Below, in pieces: positions 52,166 through 64,000 of a DNA stretch of 64,000 nt (within the stretch, counting starts at the first letter, position 1; every line of letters begins with the position of its first letter). A model generated the notes under the pieces. That model was not told the origin of the DNA, did no database searches, and worked only from the letters and a program-made list of their open reading frames with translations. The position numbers were made by a program, and so were the translations under genes. The DNA comes from Tetragonia tetragonoides (lineage: Eukaryota; Streptophyta; Magnoliopsida; Caryophyllales; Aizoaceae). The DNA lies in assembly GCA_038025085.1 (NCBI GenBank), contig CM076154.1, forward strand, positions 21,214,501-21,278,500, read 5' to 3'.

Positions 52166-53353
52166 CTCTACTAACTCAAGTTTGCTTAATAATTTAAAGA
52201 CATAATTCCCATGCAAAACCGGATTAACAACGTAGACTTAGACTATTAATTGGTTCATCACAAGCATCACAACATTTATTTTTAACCCTTATTTAGGCAT
52301 GCATTCGATTTGACAAGTTGGGCAGCACAGCGATTATACAGACAATATTTAGGAAGCAATAAAAACGTTATTCTAGCATGATATCTACATTATGACTACT
52401 GGAAAATAAACAGTTAAGCAATTAATTTAATTGGAGCCCTCAGGAATTTGTACCTGAACTATAGGCTATATTTGACAAAAATATTAAAAATAGATCTCAA
52501 GTTTGGAAGAAAGAGGGGGAAACTCAGTGTTAATACTCATGAGAATAGAGGTTGCCAACTGTAAGTTGTGTGTTTTGAACTGAGGGTGGAGGGTTGTATT
52601 TATAGGCGTGGGGAAGTAGGGTTGGACGGCTGAAAAGGAGCTGAAAATCGGATTAGGTTTGAAAAATGGGTCGGGCCAGAAGCAAGGTCAGCGCCGCTAG
52701 CCGCCCTGGCCTAGGCCGCTAGCGGCCCTGGTCAGAGCCCCTGACGGCCGTCAGCTTACCAACTGGATGTTTATCGGACCATATCTCACTCGTTTTGGCT
52801 CCAAATTGGATGATTCAAGATGCGTTGGAAAGCTTATTGGGTCTAGTTTCAATTGATTTTTGTTTCCAGTCCAAATGTTTTGTGTATCTCCAGATATACC
52901 AGAAAGAGTAAGAAGATGTCAGTTTTGGAGTACGCATCAGTGTTGGACTCGTAACTTCTTGGTTGGGAAAGTGGTGTGGACTCATGTTATGTCATTCGAA
53001 AGCTATTTGAATAAGGAATCCAAAAATATAAGGCTCACAAATTAATTCAACAAAATGAACTCCCAAATGGGGCTACAAACACGGTCCACAGTATCCGGCT
53101 ATATCTGTTTTGACCCTAAACTTCGTTTGGCCATAAGTCTTAGGTGTGGAATCGTATTTGGACACGGAAGGAAGCAATTGGAAAGCTTTTGAACGAGGAT
53201 TTTGAATGAAATGAAATGAATGAGTGTTTGGAGGAAAAATCTGAGACCTTATCTTAACTATTAAATCAAAAATAGCATTTCAAGCTTAAAGATTACTCTT
53301 TTCATCATCGGGCTTTTGTGGAGAAATGTGAAGACACTTTTTTGGCGTCTACA
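52166..53353 (-). repeat. 3' LTR of Element 3, truncated at Element 2 junction
   Basis: Begins CTCTACTAACTCAAG, matching position 338 (58929) of the 5' LTR, and runs to GGCGTCTACA. The abrupt start directly after the intact end of the Element 2 LTR suggests Element 2 inserted into this LTR. The minus-strand TATA is at 52597-52604. Confidence 0.85.
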
Positions 53354-53367
53354 GAAGCCCCCACTTT
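53354..53367 (-). other. Polypurine tract of Element 3
   Basis: The minus strand reads AAAGTGGGGGCTTC against TGTAGACGCC, the same as in Element 1. Confidence 0.85.
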
Positions 53368-53771
53368 GATCGAGCTTTTGTAAAATCGAAGATCAAAGTA
53401 TTCTGAAGGCGACATGCAGGATGCTGATGTGCACACGGTGTGTGAGAGTGTACAGTATGTATGCATATGAAGACAAACCTGAGTTGGTACATGCTCGTGT
53501 TGCGCTAAGATTTCTTCCCTGTGAACACAAGAGAAAACAAAGGTTATGGTAGCAAGATAGAACACTGCTCGTAGATGATCTAAACGTCTGGTGGGGACCT
53601 GTATTCAGAGTGAATGAAAAAGTTAGTGATACTTTGAGAATGATCAACGTAGAGTGCTTCGACAAACAGTGACTAAACACCGCTCGGTGGATGTCGAACT
53701 TCCATCCTTGTACGAGAAACGAAAAGTCAACGAGACAGCGCGATTGAAAATAATCGGCCGTAAAGTGGTTA

Positions 53772-54098
53772 GGACATATAAACAGTTTAAATGCAATATT
53801 TTAAGGAATCATTGACTAAAACATAAAAAAAAAATAATAATAATGGACAGTATAACCGCAACAGTTTAAGCAATCATTGACTGAAACAAAAATAGTAACC
53901 TCCATAGAAGGGACAGTTTAACAGCAATACCTTAAGCGATCATTGACTAACTCCAAAAATTTGTAACCTCGCAGAGGGACAATTTAACCGCAATAGCTTA
54001 AGCGATCATTGACTGACCCCAAATTTGTAGTTTCGCAGAAGGACAGTTTAACCGCAATAGCTTAAGCGATCAGTGATTGGCCCAAAATTTGTAGTGTT
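53772..54098. repeat. ~66-bp tandem repeat beside the Element 3 PPT
   Basis: Units start GGACAGTTTAACCGCAATAG and continue TTAAGCGATCATTGACTG. Starts are near 53772, 53845, 53911, 53977 and 54041. The period matches Element 1 although the sequence does not. Confidence 0.85.
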
Positions 54099-55238
54099 GT
54101 GTTGCTTAGTAAGTGTCGATAAAAAAATTTCGGGCTCATAAATAACTTGGGCGCTCCGGGCGGGAGTCGTCGTACTGTAGATCCGGGTTTCAGTATTTGG
54201 GACATCTGCCGCAAATGAACTGTAGTAACGAACTTTGGACTGGAAAAGGGGTCGTAGGACAGCAAAGGGGCCCGCGCGCTTGGCTGTTGTTGGAAGGTTA
54301 TCTCCATTCTTGGTTGTAGTTGGAAGGTCGCTTCTGGGCTTGATCATGAGCTCCGGGCTTGCTGGTTTCGATGGAGAGCGGGTAGACTCAAACCTGCAGT
54401 GGAAATATGCACATAGGGAAAAGATGCAATAGACATGCCCGACTGACCATGACAAGATGCACAAGACATGACATAGTACTATGCACGGGGTAAAGGGGAA
54501 TGGACATGTAAATAAGCAAGGACTCAAGACACTGAGAAATTATGTACACATGCATGCCTTTGAAGGCGACTCTAGTATTTATGCGAATATGATGTATGCA
54601 GACACTATTGACTCACAGCTCCATGCAGCCTAGCCTAACATGCACGACTCTCCTATAGGGTCTGAAGAGGGTCTTCATATGGAAAAAAATTTTATGATCA
54701 AGAATTTCATTGCTGTGGTGATCTTGACAGAGTAAGAGACAAGTGGACAAGACTGGGTGCAGTCAAGGGAGAATCAGCCCCCAGTTTGATGTGTGGTTCT
54801 TGATGGTTATGACCTACTCGAGGAGCTATGGGTGTTGATGCGGCGGTACAAAATGTCCTAACTTAAGGTATGGGGATGAAATGGACAACTTGGAACGTAG
54901 CGGCAAGGAACCTACTCATTCTGAAAAAGCCTCCAGTTGGGAAGTCTGTGTGCAAGCCTACGAGAAAGGTGATGAGTATGAACTCTAGAAGACTGACCAA
55001 AGAGCACTTACATGAGAAATACAATGCTCTAAATCCTCAGAAATTTAACTTGCCTCAAGATGTTGAATTTGTTTTATATTTTTTTTTTTTGGTTTCCCTA
55101 ACTTTTGCCTAGGCTGCCCTTTCAGGTTTTTAACCTACCGGGCTCATTTTTTTTAGCCTTAGATGAGAATGGTGGAATGGGAAAAATCTAATGATCTTGT
55201 GACAAAGTGGTTGTCGTTGCCGGACCTCCTAGATGTTT
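54099..55238. other. Noncoding 3' region of Element 3
   Basis: No PMD or DUF7745-like coding sequence remains. I recognise nothing else here. Confidence 0.5.
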
Positions 55239-55277
55239 CCTACGTATCCAGTTTATGGAATCAGGCCAACGTAGTTC
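55239..55277. other. Conserved hairpin motif, Element 3
   Basis: CCTACGTATCC, loop, GGAATCAGGCCA and CGTAGTTC, as in Elements 1 and 2. The preceding first stem is not clear here. Confidence 0.55.
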
Positions 55278-56210
55278 AGGACTATACAATTGAATGGTCG
55301 TACCTCTTGGAGGGCTTTTGGGTTGTAATGTGAGGCTGGGTTAAGGTGTCAAAGAAAGGATAAAGCCTCAAATAAACCCAATGTAAATCCCCTCCCCAAA
55401 GTATGCTAGATGGTATAAAAGCTTTTGATCTAGGCGAGATGGCTAAGGGACCTATGTTTAGGTAATGTCACCGTTTGGTTGTGATTGAAATGTTTGCACT
55501 CTTTTGGATCTTTGATCGCTCTTGAATTTTTTTCCTCTTTTGTTTTTTTTTTTTTTTTTGCTCTTGAACTTTCGAGTTCTCTTTTGTTTTTTTTGTTTTT
55601 TGCATTTCTCTTGGTGGCCCTTTTTTTTGTAGGTCGGTCCACCTTGCCTAGAAGGTTGCTTCTATTCCCATGTCGCACACACCCATTTCCCGGGTAAGGA
55701 TGATGTGGTTAAGAAATGAAAGGCTATGTGTTTAAGGCTCAAAGGGTTGCAAGTGGTAATGATGTATAGGGTAGTAAAGGATATTGATGTGAGGTGCCAA
55801 ATGAATGCCTCCTATCCTCGGCACGGACGGTTCAACTGTATGTCCTCTATAGGGATGATCATTAGTGAGTTGTTGCTTAATGTTTTCCACCATGAAGGAT
55901 TTCTTTTGAATGTTTTTTTGATTTTTTTTATTCCGTCATAGGCAACTTAAGTTCGTCATAGAATTGAACAAAGAACAAGGATGAGAATCAAAATGCAATC
56001 TTTATTGAATCGAAGAAAAGCATTACACGAGAAGTAAGCTAGACTCTATGGAAGAATTGAAAGCACAAACTAGACATCATTAAACTTGATTGGACTCAAC
56101 TAGACTTGCACACTAGGAAACTTCGACTCTCTTCAACTTCTCGAGCACATGTTGTTCATAGGGATATGAATGAAAGACAGCCTCTTGTAGATACTCGCGG
56201 TGTTTACGAC
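55278..56210. other. Noncoding segment between hairpin and gag
   Basis: Several T-rich runs (55525-55630). A minus-strand CAATAAAGATT lies near 56005. Pol is absent. Confidence 0.5.
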
Positions 56211-57164
56211 TTAAGTGAAATTCTTAATAAGGTTATCTTCAATTAGGATGCCTACAACATAGAGCCGGTTGTAGGAGTCAATTGCTTGATACTTGAGGGG
56301 TTCCTTGTAAGAAGGTTGCATGTTCTTGATGAGTTGGCGGATTTGATCAGTTTGCGAAGGTTGCTCAACCAGTTCAGCTATCTTTAGCTTCCAACGCCTA
56401 AGGAAGGCAGTGAATCCCTCATCTTCTTCTTGTTTGGTTATCTCTAACTCTTGAAGGGTCATAGGTAGAGCAACATTTTCCTTGTAGCGTGCAAGAAAGT
56501 CTGTGGTAAAATCGGACCAAGTTGGGTAGCTTTCCAGATCTAGGGAGTAGAACCAACGTCGAGCATGTGTATCAAGGGTCTGGGGACACAGATGTGCATA
56601 GAGTTTCTTGTTGATTTCCCTTAGAGCCATAGCAGTAGTTTAGGATTTCAGGTGATCCTACGGGTTGTCGACTCCCGTGAAGGTGGGTACTTCAGACATA
56701 GAGAATTTGGCCGGAAGTTTATCCTTGATCTTAGTGTCAAACTTTCCTACGTTGGCACTATAGTTGGAGATCAAGCCGCTACTCTTGAGCACAGAGGTGA
56801 TCTTAGCCAGCATGGCATCTGACCCTTCTTCCTCAGAATCGAAATCGGAAGGGATCCTTGACTCTTCTTCTCTTTTCCTCTCTATATCTTCGACCTTGAG
56901 TCGAACCCTTTCTAACTCACTCATGAGATCATCAAGTCTTTCATCGGTGGTTTTAGGCATTGTGAAGTTTGGGGGTGTGATCGATGAGGTAAGGGATGTA
57001 TTGAGTGGTGGCGGGGTCTGTGGGTGGTGATGGATTATGGGGTTATGGCCTTTTGGAATGTGGTGGTGTCTTGGAAGTAGCTTGTACATGAACCAATCTG
57101 TCGGACAATCGAGCCCAACCTTTGTCTCCGTAATTCTTCCTCGAGCCCCCAATCCTGAACACAA
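56211..57164 (-). pseudogene. Gag of Element 3
   Basis: Conserved blocks: DERLDDLMSELERVR, KFSMSEVPTFTGVDNP, then LREINKKLYAHLCPQTLD, RRWFYSLD, FLARYKENVALPMTLQELEI and FLRRWKLKIAELVEQPSQTD. Two in-frame stops (TAG at about 56658 and TAA at about 56641) break the centre. The knuckle is missing, since the frame stops after GILIEDNLIKN. Related to the gags of Elements 1 and 2. Confidence 0.85.
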
Positions 57165-58572
57165 GTCTCAACTTAGAAAGATGCCAAAGAAAGGACTTGA
57201 AAACAAATACTCATGATTTTTAGAAGACCCTCGATAACCCCTAAAGTGAATTTGCCTATGGACGTCTATATGAACTTGAATGCATGATGACGACAATGCA
57301 ATGACAGAGTTATGACAACAATATGCAAGATGCATGGTGGACTGACCTTGACATGTATGGCAATGTATGGATGCTTCCTAGAATGACCCTAGAGCTAGCA
57401 CTTAACAAATAACTTGTCTAGACTTCTAGTGCATGAGACGTAATGAACAAATGGAGACATTGATAAATGCATGACCTTGACGTTTGTACAAATGCAGATG
57501 CAAAATGACGACAATGTATGCATGACGATTAGTTATGAGTCCTAGCATGGAGCGTCTAATATGTACGATGCAATAAAATAGGAAAAAATGGAAAAGAAGA
57601 AAATAAGACCTAAGCCTAAATGCCCGATTATTTCCCCTCATATCAAAGGAAAAATGAAATCGGTGAACTAAAATGAGAAAAATAGAAACAGACGGACCAT
57701 CCTATTTTTTTTTTTTTTCTAGACTCAAAGAAAATGAAAATAGGGATAGAATAATAAAAAAAGAATTTCGGCATTTTTTTTTAAAAAAAATTCGATTATT
57801 ATTTTTTCGGCTGTATTTTTTTTCGCCATTTTTTTTTTTGCTTTTATTTTTTTTTGTCGAATCTGAATAACATCAAAACAATAAAGAAAAAAAAAGAATA
57901 AATTAAAAAAAAAGTGAGAGGGGAATTGGAGAGACTGACTCTTTTTTTTTTTTTTTTTGCTAAAAGGTCCTAGAAAATTGTTCATGACTTCGACGCTATA
58001 TGAAAATATATCATCGGGGAAACGAGTGCTCATTGAGTTGAATTCTCGCACTATTTTTGGGAATTAGGAACTAGCTAAAAAAAAAAAGAAAGGACTCCTA
58101 GCACGTAAGTACATGTTGGCACATAATCACGATAATCATGCATTCAAGCAAGCATTATAACAACGCAGTTTACATGCAAACATGTGATCAGACGGGCATT
58201 ACAACGACACATGCACAACAAGCAAGCGAATGCACGAATGTGGGCTAGAGGCTTTTGGCTCCTGTGAGGCTACCACGACAAATTACAATTTCCGTTCGGC
58301 GGATGGTCGACACATCAATTGTAATTCTTTTTATCAACAAGGATTGATGAGTCATGGGTGAGGAAGCGTCAATTTGCACGATAGGACAACTGTATATTCC
58401 TTTAGATATACGGGTTGTCTACGAGTTGCGACACAAACTCCCTCGAGGGTCGATAAGGGTCAAAAGGTTGTGCAAAAGCACATGCAAATGATGCAAATGA
58501 TGCAAAATATATGGAACATGTTATTAAACAATTAGTCAAACTTAACTTTCGAGTCTCACCCTCTTAAATAAA
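57165..58572 (-). other. 5' leader of Element 3 with T-rich tract
   Basis: Aligns with the Element 2 leader. Low-complexity T/A tracts lie at 57700-57960. Not coding. Confidence 0.65.
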
Positions 58573-58590
58573 TCTCCAGTGAAGTCGCCA
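58573..58590 (-). other. Primer-binding site of Element 3
   Basis: The minus strand reads TGGCGACTTCACTGGAGA next to the LTR. Confidence 0.8.
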
Positions 58591-58591
58591 C

Positions 58592-60090
58592 TGTAAGGAC
58601 CCAGGATTTCTACGGCCTCGGAGTGCGTCCTTATAAAAAATTTGTCAGTTGGGGCTTAGATAAGTTCAAGGGACCATCGAGTTAGAAAAGCTTTTGTAAA
58701 GACTTGAATTGAATAAAAACCATGAAAGAGGTCACAAATATGCTATCGGCGTTTTATCGAAGGGACAAACCAAAAGGACAACCCAATAGCGCGATAAGTG
58801 AACTAATCATGTTTTTAGAAAGACTCCCGCTTATTTAAAACATATAAGTACCCAAGAATAAAGGGTTCGGGGGCGAAGGTACGAGGTGGAAAGGTGTTAG
58901 GCACCCAACTCGCCCGTTTTATGACGGCCTCTACTAACTCAAGTTTGCTTAATAATTTAAAGATATAATTTCCATGAAAAACCGGATTAACAATCTAGAC
59001 TTAGACTATTAATTGGTTCATCACAAGCATCACAACATTTATTTTTACCCTTATTTAGACATGCATTCGATTTGACAAGTTGGGCAGCACAACGATTATA
59101 CAAACAATATTTATGAAGCAATAAAACGTTATTCTAGCATGATATCTACCTTATGACTACTGGAAAATAAACAGTTAAGCAATTAATTTAATTTGACCCC
59201 TCAGGAATTTGTACCTAAACTGTAGGCTATATTTGACAAAAATAGTAAAAATAGGTCTCAAGTTTGGAAGAAAGAGGGGGAAGCTCAGTGTTAATACTCC
59301 TGAGAATAGAGGTTGTCAACTGTACGCTGTGTGTTTTGAACTGAGGGTGGAGGGTTGTATTTATAGGCGTGGGGAAGTAGGGTTGGACGGCTGAAAAGGA
59401 GCTGAAAATCGGATTGTGCTTGAAAAATGGGTCGGGTCAGAAGCAAGGTCAGCGCCGCTAGCGGCCCTGGTCAGGGCCGCTGACGGCCGTCTGCTTACCA
59501 TTTGGATGTTTACCGGGCCATATCTCACTCATTTGGGCTCCAAATTGGATGATTCAAGATGTGTTGGAAATATTATTGGGTCTAGTTTCAAATAGTTTTT
59601 GTTTCCGGTCCACATATTTTTTGGATCTCGAGATATACCCGAAAGAGTAAGGAGAGATCAGTTTTGGAGTACGCATCAGTGTTGGGCTCGTAACTCCTTT
59701 GTTGGGAATATGGTGGGGGCTCATGATATATCATTGGAAATCTATTTGAATAAGGGATCCAAAAATATAAGGCTCACAAATTAATTTAACCAAATAAACT
59801 CCCAAATGGGGTTGGAAACACGATCCACAGTATTCGGTTACATCTGTTTTGACCCTAAACTTCGTTTGGCCATAACTCTTAGGTGTGGAATCGTATTTAG
59901 ACACGGAAGGAAGCAATGAAAAGCTCTTGAATGGGGCTTTTGAATGAAATGAAATTAAGGAGTGGTTGGAGGAAAAATCTGAGACCTTATCTTAACTATT
60001 AAAGCAAAAATAACAGTTCAAGCTTAAAAATTACTCCTTTCATCATCGCGCTTTTGCGGATAAATCTGAAGACGCTTTTTGGCGTCTACA
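58592..60090 (-). repeat. 5' LTR of Element 3
   Basis: 1499 bp, TGTAAGGACC to GGCGTCTACA, paired with 52166-53353. The minus-strand TATA is at 59358-59365, with GCCGCTAGCGGCC boxes upstream at 59454-59490. Confidence 0.92.
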
Positions 60091-60161
60091 AGGGGTGAGT
60101 TTTTGCTCGGTGTTTGGTTGATATGGAGATCCAAAGCTCTGTGCCATAATTTTTTTTCATT

Positions 60162-60605
60162 TTGAAAATGACAAAGGGGATCTTATTCAACAGCGTACCA
60201 AGTTCGAATGGAGGCCTATCAAATGTGGGTTTTGTGCTAGGTATGGTCATGAGGAAGATGAGTGTAAAACAAAAGCATCTAAAGGTTTGGAGACCCAAGA
60301 AGCCTGTGGATGTTCGACCTGATGAAAGTAATGTGGAAATGGATTTAGTAGAGGATAGTGAGGTGGAGGAGCTTGTTGTTGATCCTACAACTGTGTCTGC
60401 TATCCCTGCTATTGAATGGTCTATCCCTAGCAGAACAAGAAGACCAACTCAAACTCAAGTAACCAGCCCTCAAGTTTGCAATGCTTTTGATGCGTTAGCT
60501 TCTGTTGAGGGAGAATCTTTGAATGTGGGGCATGTTGAGAGGACACCTGGTGCAGGTGCAAAAGAGGGGAATCCTTTGCTTAATCAAGCAAATGGATTTG
60601 AATAA
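60162..60605 (+). pseudogene. LINE ORF1 C-terminal part with CCHC knuckle
   Basis: FEWRPIKCGFCARYGHEEDEC at 60210-60265 is the C-X2-C-X4-H-X4-C knuckle of plant L1 ORF1 (RNA binding). A frameshift then leads to VWRPKKPVDVRPDES and an acidic tail ending NQANGFE. Its stop (60603-60605) overlaps the ORF2 start at 60592 by 14 bases. Confidence 0.8.
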
Positions 60606-61130
60606 CCTAGCTGCGTGGAATGTGCGGGGCCTTAATGGTCCCTCAAAGCAGGGAGAAATCTCCTATTTCTGGTTATAGAATAAAATTGGGTTTGCTGGCC
60701 TTGTGGAGATGAAAATTAGGAAAATTAATTTTCATTTTTGCAAGAATAATTTGTTTCCTATTTGGAGTTCCTTTTATAAATTCTGATTTTGATCCTAAAG
60801 GAAGGATTTGGGTATTGTGGCATCCCTCCTATTTTTATGTCACCTTGAAAGTTGTGATTGTGCAGGTTGTGCATTGCTGTGTTGTACACCTGGCACCCAA
60901 AGAAAATTTGTTGTCACTGTTGTCTATGGTTGTAACATTACAGAGGAGAGAAAAGATTTATGGGATTTTTTGAAGTCTACAAAAGCGAGCACCAACTTAC
61001 CATGGGTCATTATGGGTGACTATAATAGTGTACTGTTACCTAATGATAGAACTGGGGCAACAGTGTTACATTTGCTGAAACAAGGGATTTTCATGAGTGT
61101 GTTACATCATGCCAGCTTGTGGAAATGAAA
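60592..61130 (+). pseudogene. LINE ORF2 endonuclease domain, broken
   Basis: NLAAWNVRGLNGPSKQ at the start, a later VTVVYGCNITEERKDLWDFL and WVIMGDYNSVL are conserved APE-type endonuclease blocks. Stops and frameshifts occur between 60670 and 60810. The enzyme nicks target DNA. Confidence 0.85.
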
Positions 61131-62640
61131 GTGATTGGAGGCAGGTACACTTGGAGCAACAGAAATGAGCAGGGTCATAGGGTCTACTCAAAGCTTGACT
61201 GGGTCTTTGTGTATGATCTCTGGGCCTCTTAATTCCCTGATACTGCTACTTGTGTGCTACCTAAAGGAGTTTCTGATTATACCCCAACTTATAAAGTTCT
61301 TCCAATTTTGTAAGAGGGGTTTAAAACCTTTTAAATTCTTTGACATGTGGGCCAAGGATGACAAATTCCTTGAGATCATTGAGGATGTCTGGTGCAGGAA
61401 CATACAAGGGTGCAAGATTTTTGTTGTTACGAAGAAGCTTAATTTGTCACAAGCTCCTTTAAGGAAGCTGAACAAAGAAAGATTTGGGGATATTATTGCT
61501 AGAGAGGAAATAGAAACCTGTCAACTTGCTCTTCATGAAGACCCTCTGAATATACATTACAAGCGGCTGAAAAGACAAAGTTGAATAATTTAGAAGATGT
61601 TCATCTGCTCACGAAAGTTTTTGTAGACGGAAGAGTAAAATTGCATAGATGAATCATGGGGATCAAAACTCCAGTTGTTTTCATGCTATAATTAAGAAGA
61701 GAATCCACAAGAACGAGATTTCAGCGGTGCACACAGAGAATGACACCCTAATCACAGAGTATGATGAGGTGATCTCTACCATTTATGAGTTTTATAATGG
61801 TATGTTGGGTTCAAAAAGTTCACGTACTGTGAGCGTTGACCCTAAAAGTGTGCAAGCTGGTCCCATGCTGCAACTTGAGCGGAAATTTACCTGTCATTGT
61901 ACATGAAAACCAAGGCGCATTTGTTAAAGGGAGATATATATGCCATAATTTCATGATCACACAAGAACTCATTTGCATGTATAATAGAGCCAATATATCC
62001 CCTAGGTGCCTCATCAAAGTAGATTTGAAGAAAGTTTATGATGCGGTTGATTGGCAGTTTGTTAGTGAGATGATGTGTGGTTTGGGTTTTCCTTCAAAAT
62101 TTGTTGCATAGGTTATGAAGTGCATCTCCAGATTATCCACTACTTGTTTTACACTTAGTATTAATGGTAGACACCATGGAAGGTTCAAGGGTGCAAAGGG
62201 TTTGAGGCAAGATAACCCCATGTCCCCATTGCTGTTTGTGTTAGTGATGGAGTATTTAACCAAGACACTTAGGGTGGAGAGTAGGAAGCCTGGTTTCAAG
62301 TATCATTCACACTGTAAAAATCTCCAGCTTGTGAACCTGACTTTTGCAGACGACCACATGTTGTTCTGCCATGGTAATACTAGCATTGTTCAGTGCATAA
62401 TGAATGGTTTTCAGTACTTTTCAGAGGCTATAGGTTTCAAAGCAAATCTTGCTAAGTCTCAGGTTTTTGTTGGTGGTACAAGATAGAATGCAAAAGGGCC
62501 ATATCATCTGAGGGTAAGTTCCCTATGAAGTATTTGGGGATGCCACTCTCCCCTACAAAATGGTCAAAGCTGGATTGCCAGTTTTTAATTAACTTAAATA
62601 GTTGCTATAATATTATGCTCGTCATCTAGGCACCTCTCCT
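61130..62640 (+). pseudogene. LINE ORF2 reverse transcriptase, broken and internally deleted
   Basis: RT blocks ENQGAFVKGRYICHN, KVDLKKVYDAVDWQF, GLRQDNPMSPLLFVLVMEYL and the catalytic-site FADDHMLFCHG are present. The fingers region with APGPDG is missing, apparently deleted around 61860. Several frameshifts. Confidence 0.88.
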
Positions 62641-63655
62641 TGGTTGGTAGATCTCAGCTAGCTAACTATGTGTTGTACACAATGCATGTATACTGGATGG
62701 AGATCAATTTTCATATTACCTCAGTCAGTTGTGAAAAGCATTAGAAGGGTTTGCAGGAACTTTCCGTGGGGGAAAACTCAACCAAGAACTAAAATCCCTT
62801 TGATTTCTTGGGATACCATCTGTACACCAAAGAAAAATGGAGGGTTGAATGTGAAGAACTGTAAACTTTAGAACAAGGCTGCTATGGCAAAGCAATTTAT
62901 GGGCTATTGCAAGTAAAAAAGATACTCTCTAGGTTCGTTGGGTACATGCAGTTTACCTGAGGGGTCGCAAGTTTTATGAGTACAAGATACCAGCTGATTG
63001 CAACTGGTATTGGAGGAAAATCGTGAAACTGAGAGGAACAGTTGAAGGGGTTTTTGATGACCTTGCTTGACATGTGGATATACATGGTAATTACGCTATC
63101 CAGCTGGGGTACAAGTGTCTTATTGAAGAGCAAAGTCGTTTTAAACATAAAGAGATTGTGGGGGAAGTACGACATTCCTAAGCATGCCATTTTCTTATGG
63201 CTTACACTGCATGGTAAGTTGTTAATTAGAGAAAAGCTGCTCATGATGAACCTCCATGTCCCAGAGAAGCTTTGCCCTCTTTGCCAGGAGGTTGAGGAAA
63301 ATATTCCCCACTTATTTTTCTCTTGTCAGGTTTCTAAACAAGGTATGCAGGAATTGAGCTCTTGGATTGGCCTGTCATTATGGCCCTAAGAGCACAGCAG
63401 GTGACCTAGATGGCTAAACAGAAGAAGAGGAAGCAAGCATATGCAGTTGCTGTTATCCTCGATTTGTGCAACAATTGTGTACAACATATGGACAACAAGG
63501 AACAAGACTATTTTTGCTGATCGGAAGATGAATGCTTTAGCCATCACTGAGCAGATCATAGCTAATCTGCATCTTAAGCTTGGTTGTATTGATTTAGCTA
63601 AAATGAAACCTTTAGACATAAATTTGTTTGCTAGTTTATTATAGCAATGAGACAT
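62641..63655 (+). pseudogene. LINE ORF2 zf-RVT and C-terminal region, broken
   Basis: LWGKYDIPKHAIFLWLTLHG, MNLHVPEKLCPLCQEVEENI and PHLFFSC mark the zf-RVT domain with Cys ligands kept. IWTTRNKTIFADRKM follows. It is similar to the fragment at 30306. Confidence 0.82.
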
Positions 63656-63783
63656 TGGGATATTACTATGGTGTACTTTTCCTAGAAGGTGCCACTATAC
63701 TATACCCCTCCCTTGTTTGCTTTGTATAAATTATTGTTTGGTTCATATCGGTAATAGACGAAGCTCTTTTATACCCAAAAAAA

Positions 63784-64000
63784 CCCTCCAAATGCTACTT
63801 GTTGGAATTATTTATGCATTTGATCCCGATTATATCCCTTTATTTTTAATAATAAATAATAAAATATGCCATTTTATTTCATATGCCCTTTTATGTCATT
63901 TTTTATCAATCAGCTAATCAAATCGCTAACTTTACCGAAACTCAACCAAATAAACAACTAACAGTTACATATCGCACATGACAGCTAATAGCTAAATTTA
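63784..64000. other. Right-edge flank
   Basis: AT-rich, with no recognised feature. Confidence 0.4.

Larger units (their letters stand above)
52166..60090 (-). mobile_element. Element 3: Tat/Ogre-like deletion derivative
   Basis: Two LTRs (the 3' one lacking its first ~337 bp in plus sense), PBS, leader, gag, conserved hairpin, 66-bp tandem repeats and PPT. Protease, RT, RNase H, integrase and both antisense genes are missing. It is inserted in the ORF1 part of a LINE on its right side. A non-autonomous passenger of a Tat family is the likely interpretation. Confidence 0.85.
60091..63783 (+). mobile_element. L1-type LINE, partial, interrupted by Element 3
   Basis: Contains the end of ORF1 with a CCHC knuckle, then ORF2 with endonuclease, RT, zf-RVT and a short A-rich end (about 63776-63783). 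The 5' part is displaced by Element 3. Numerous stops, frameshifts and an internal deletion in RT near 61860 show it is dead. Confidence 0.88.

Noticed and set aside
1..64000. CRISPR arrays, bacterial operons, rRNA or tRNA genes
   Set aside because: No spaced palindromic repeats, no Shine-Dalgarno-led gene strings and no cloverleaf sequences were found; the short repeats are tandem without spacers.

Overview
The window is plant nuclear DNA, almost certainly from a eudicot. GT-AG introns with pyrimidine-rich acceptors, TATA boxes, Ty3/gypsy, Copia and LINE retrotransposons, hAT and Stowaway MITEs, a TS-like SINE ending in (TTG)n, a plant ARM-repeat gene and a plant SDH assembly factor all agree. 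The species cannot be named from the sequence. About 85 percent of the window is transposable-element DNA, and only two convincing host genes are present.

Layout. 1-17773 is one large Ty3/gypsy element of the Tat/Ogre type (Element 1), reading on the minus strand and running off the left edge. It is inserted in a LINE (17774-20860). 20861-31170 is the gene-bearing part: an SDHAF4-like gene (21349-21747) flanked by two divergent SINEs, LINE debris, a hAT MITE, two Stowaway MITEs, a Harbinger-like element carrying a broken proline-rich protein gene, a two-exon ARM-repeat gene on the minus strand (27194-28544), and a SINE with an 11-bp target duplication. 31171-41461 is a degenerate tandem repeat into which two young Copia elements inserted. 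One encodes an uninterrupted 1336-residue gag-pol (31495-37162). The other encodes only gag and protease (37625-40529). 41462-52165 is a second Tat/Ogre-like element (Element 2), truncated at its left end and lacking RT and RNase H. 52166-60090 is a third (Element 3), a deletion derivative with LTRs and gag only, inserted in another LINE (60091-63783).

The most interesting system is in Elements 1 and 2. Between the integrase end and the 3' LTR, each carries two genes on the strand opposite to gag-pol: a seven-exon plant-mobile-domain (PMD) gene and a DUF7745-like gene. In each element the DUF7745-like gene has a TATA box behind a GC-rich box cluster that resembles that element's own LTR promoter in composition, order and orientation. 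The convergent sense and antisense units meet at a short structured motif with covarying stems. Element 3 has lost pol and both antisense genes but keeps this motif, which suggests a cis-acting role. The DUF7745-like gene has a 90-bp intron in Element 1 that is exactly absent in Element 2, where the reading frame is fully open.

The layers give a relative history: LINEs, then Tat/Ogre elements, then Copia elements and MITEs. Both Copia elements have near-identical LTRs and perfect 5-bp target duplications, so they are recent. Element 1 has accumulated stops and frameshifts and is dead. All family names come from motif recognition by eye, not from database searches.
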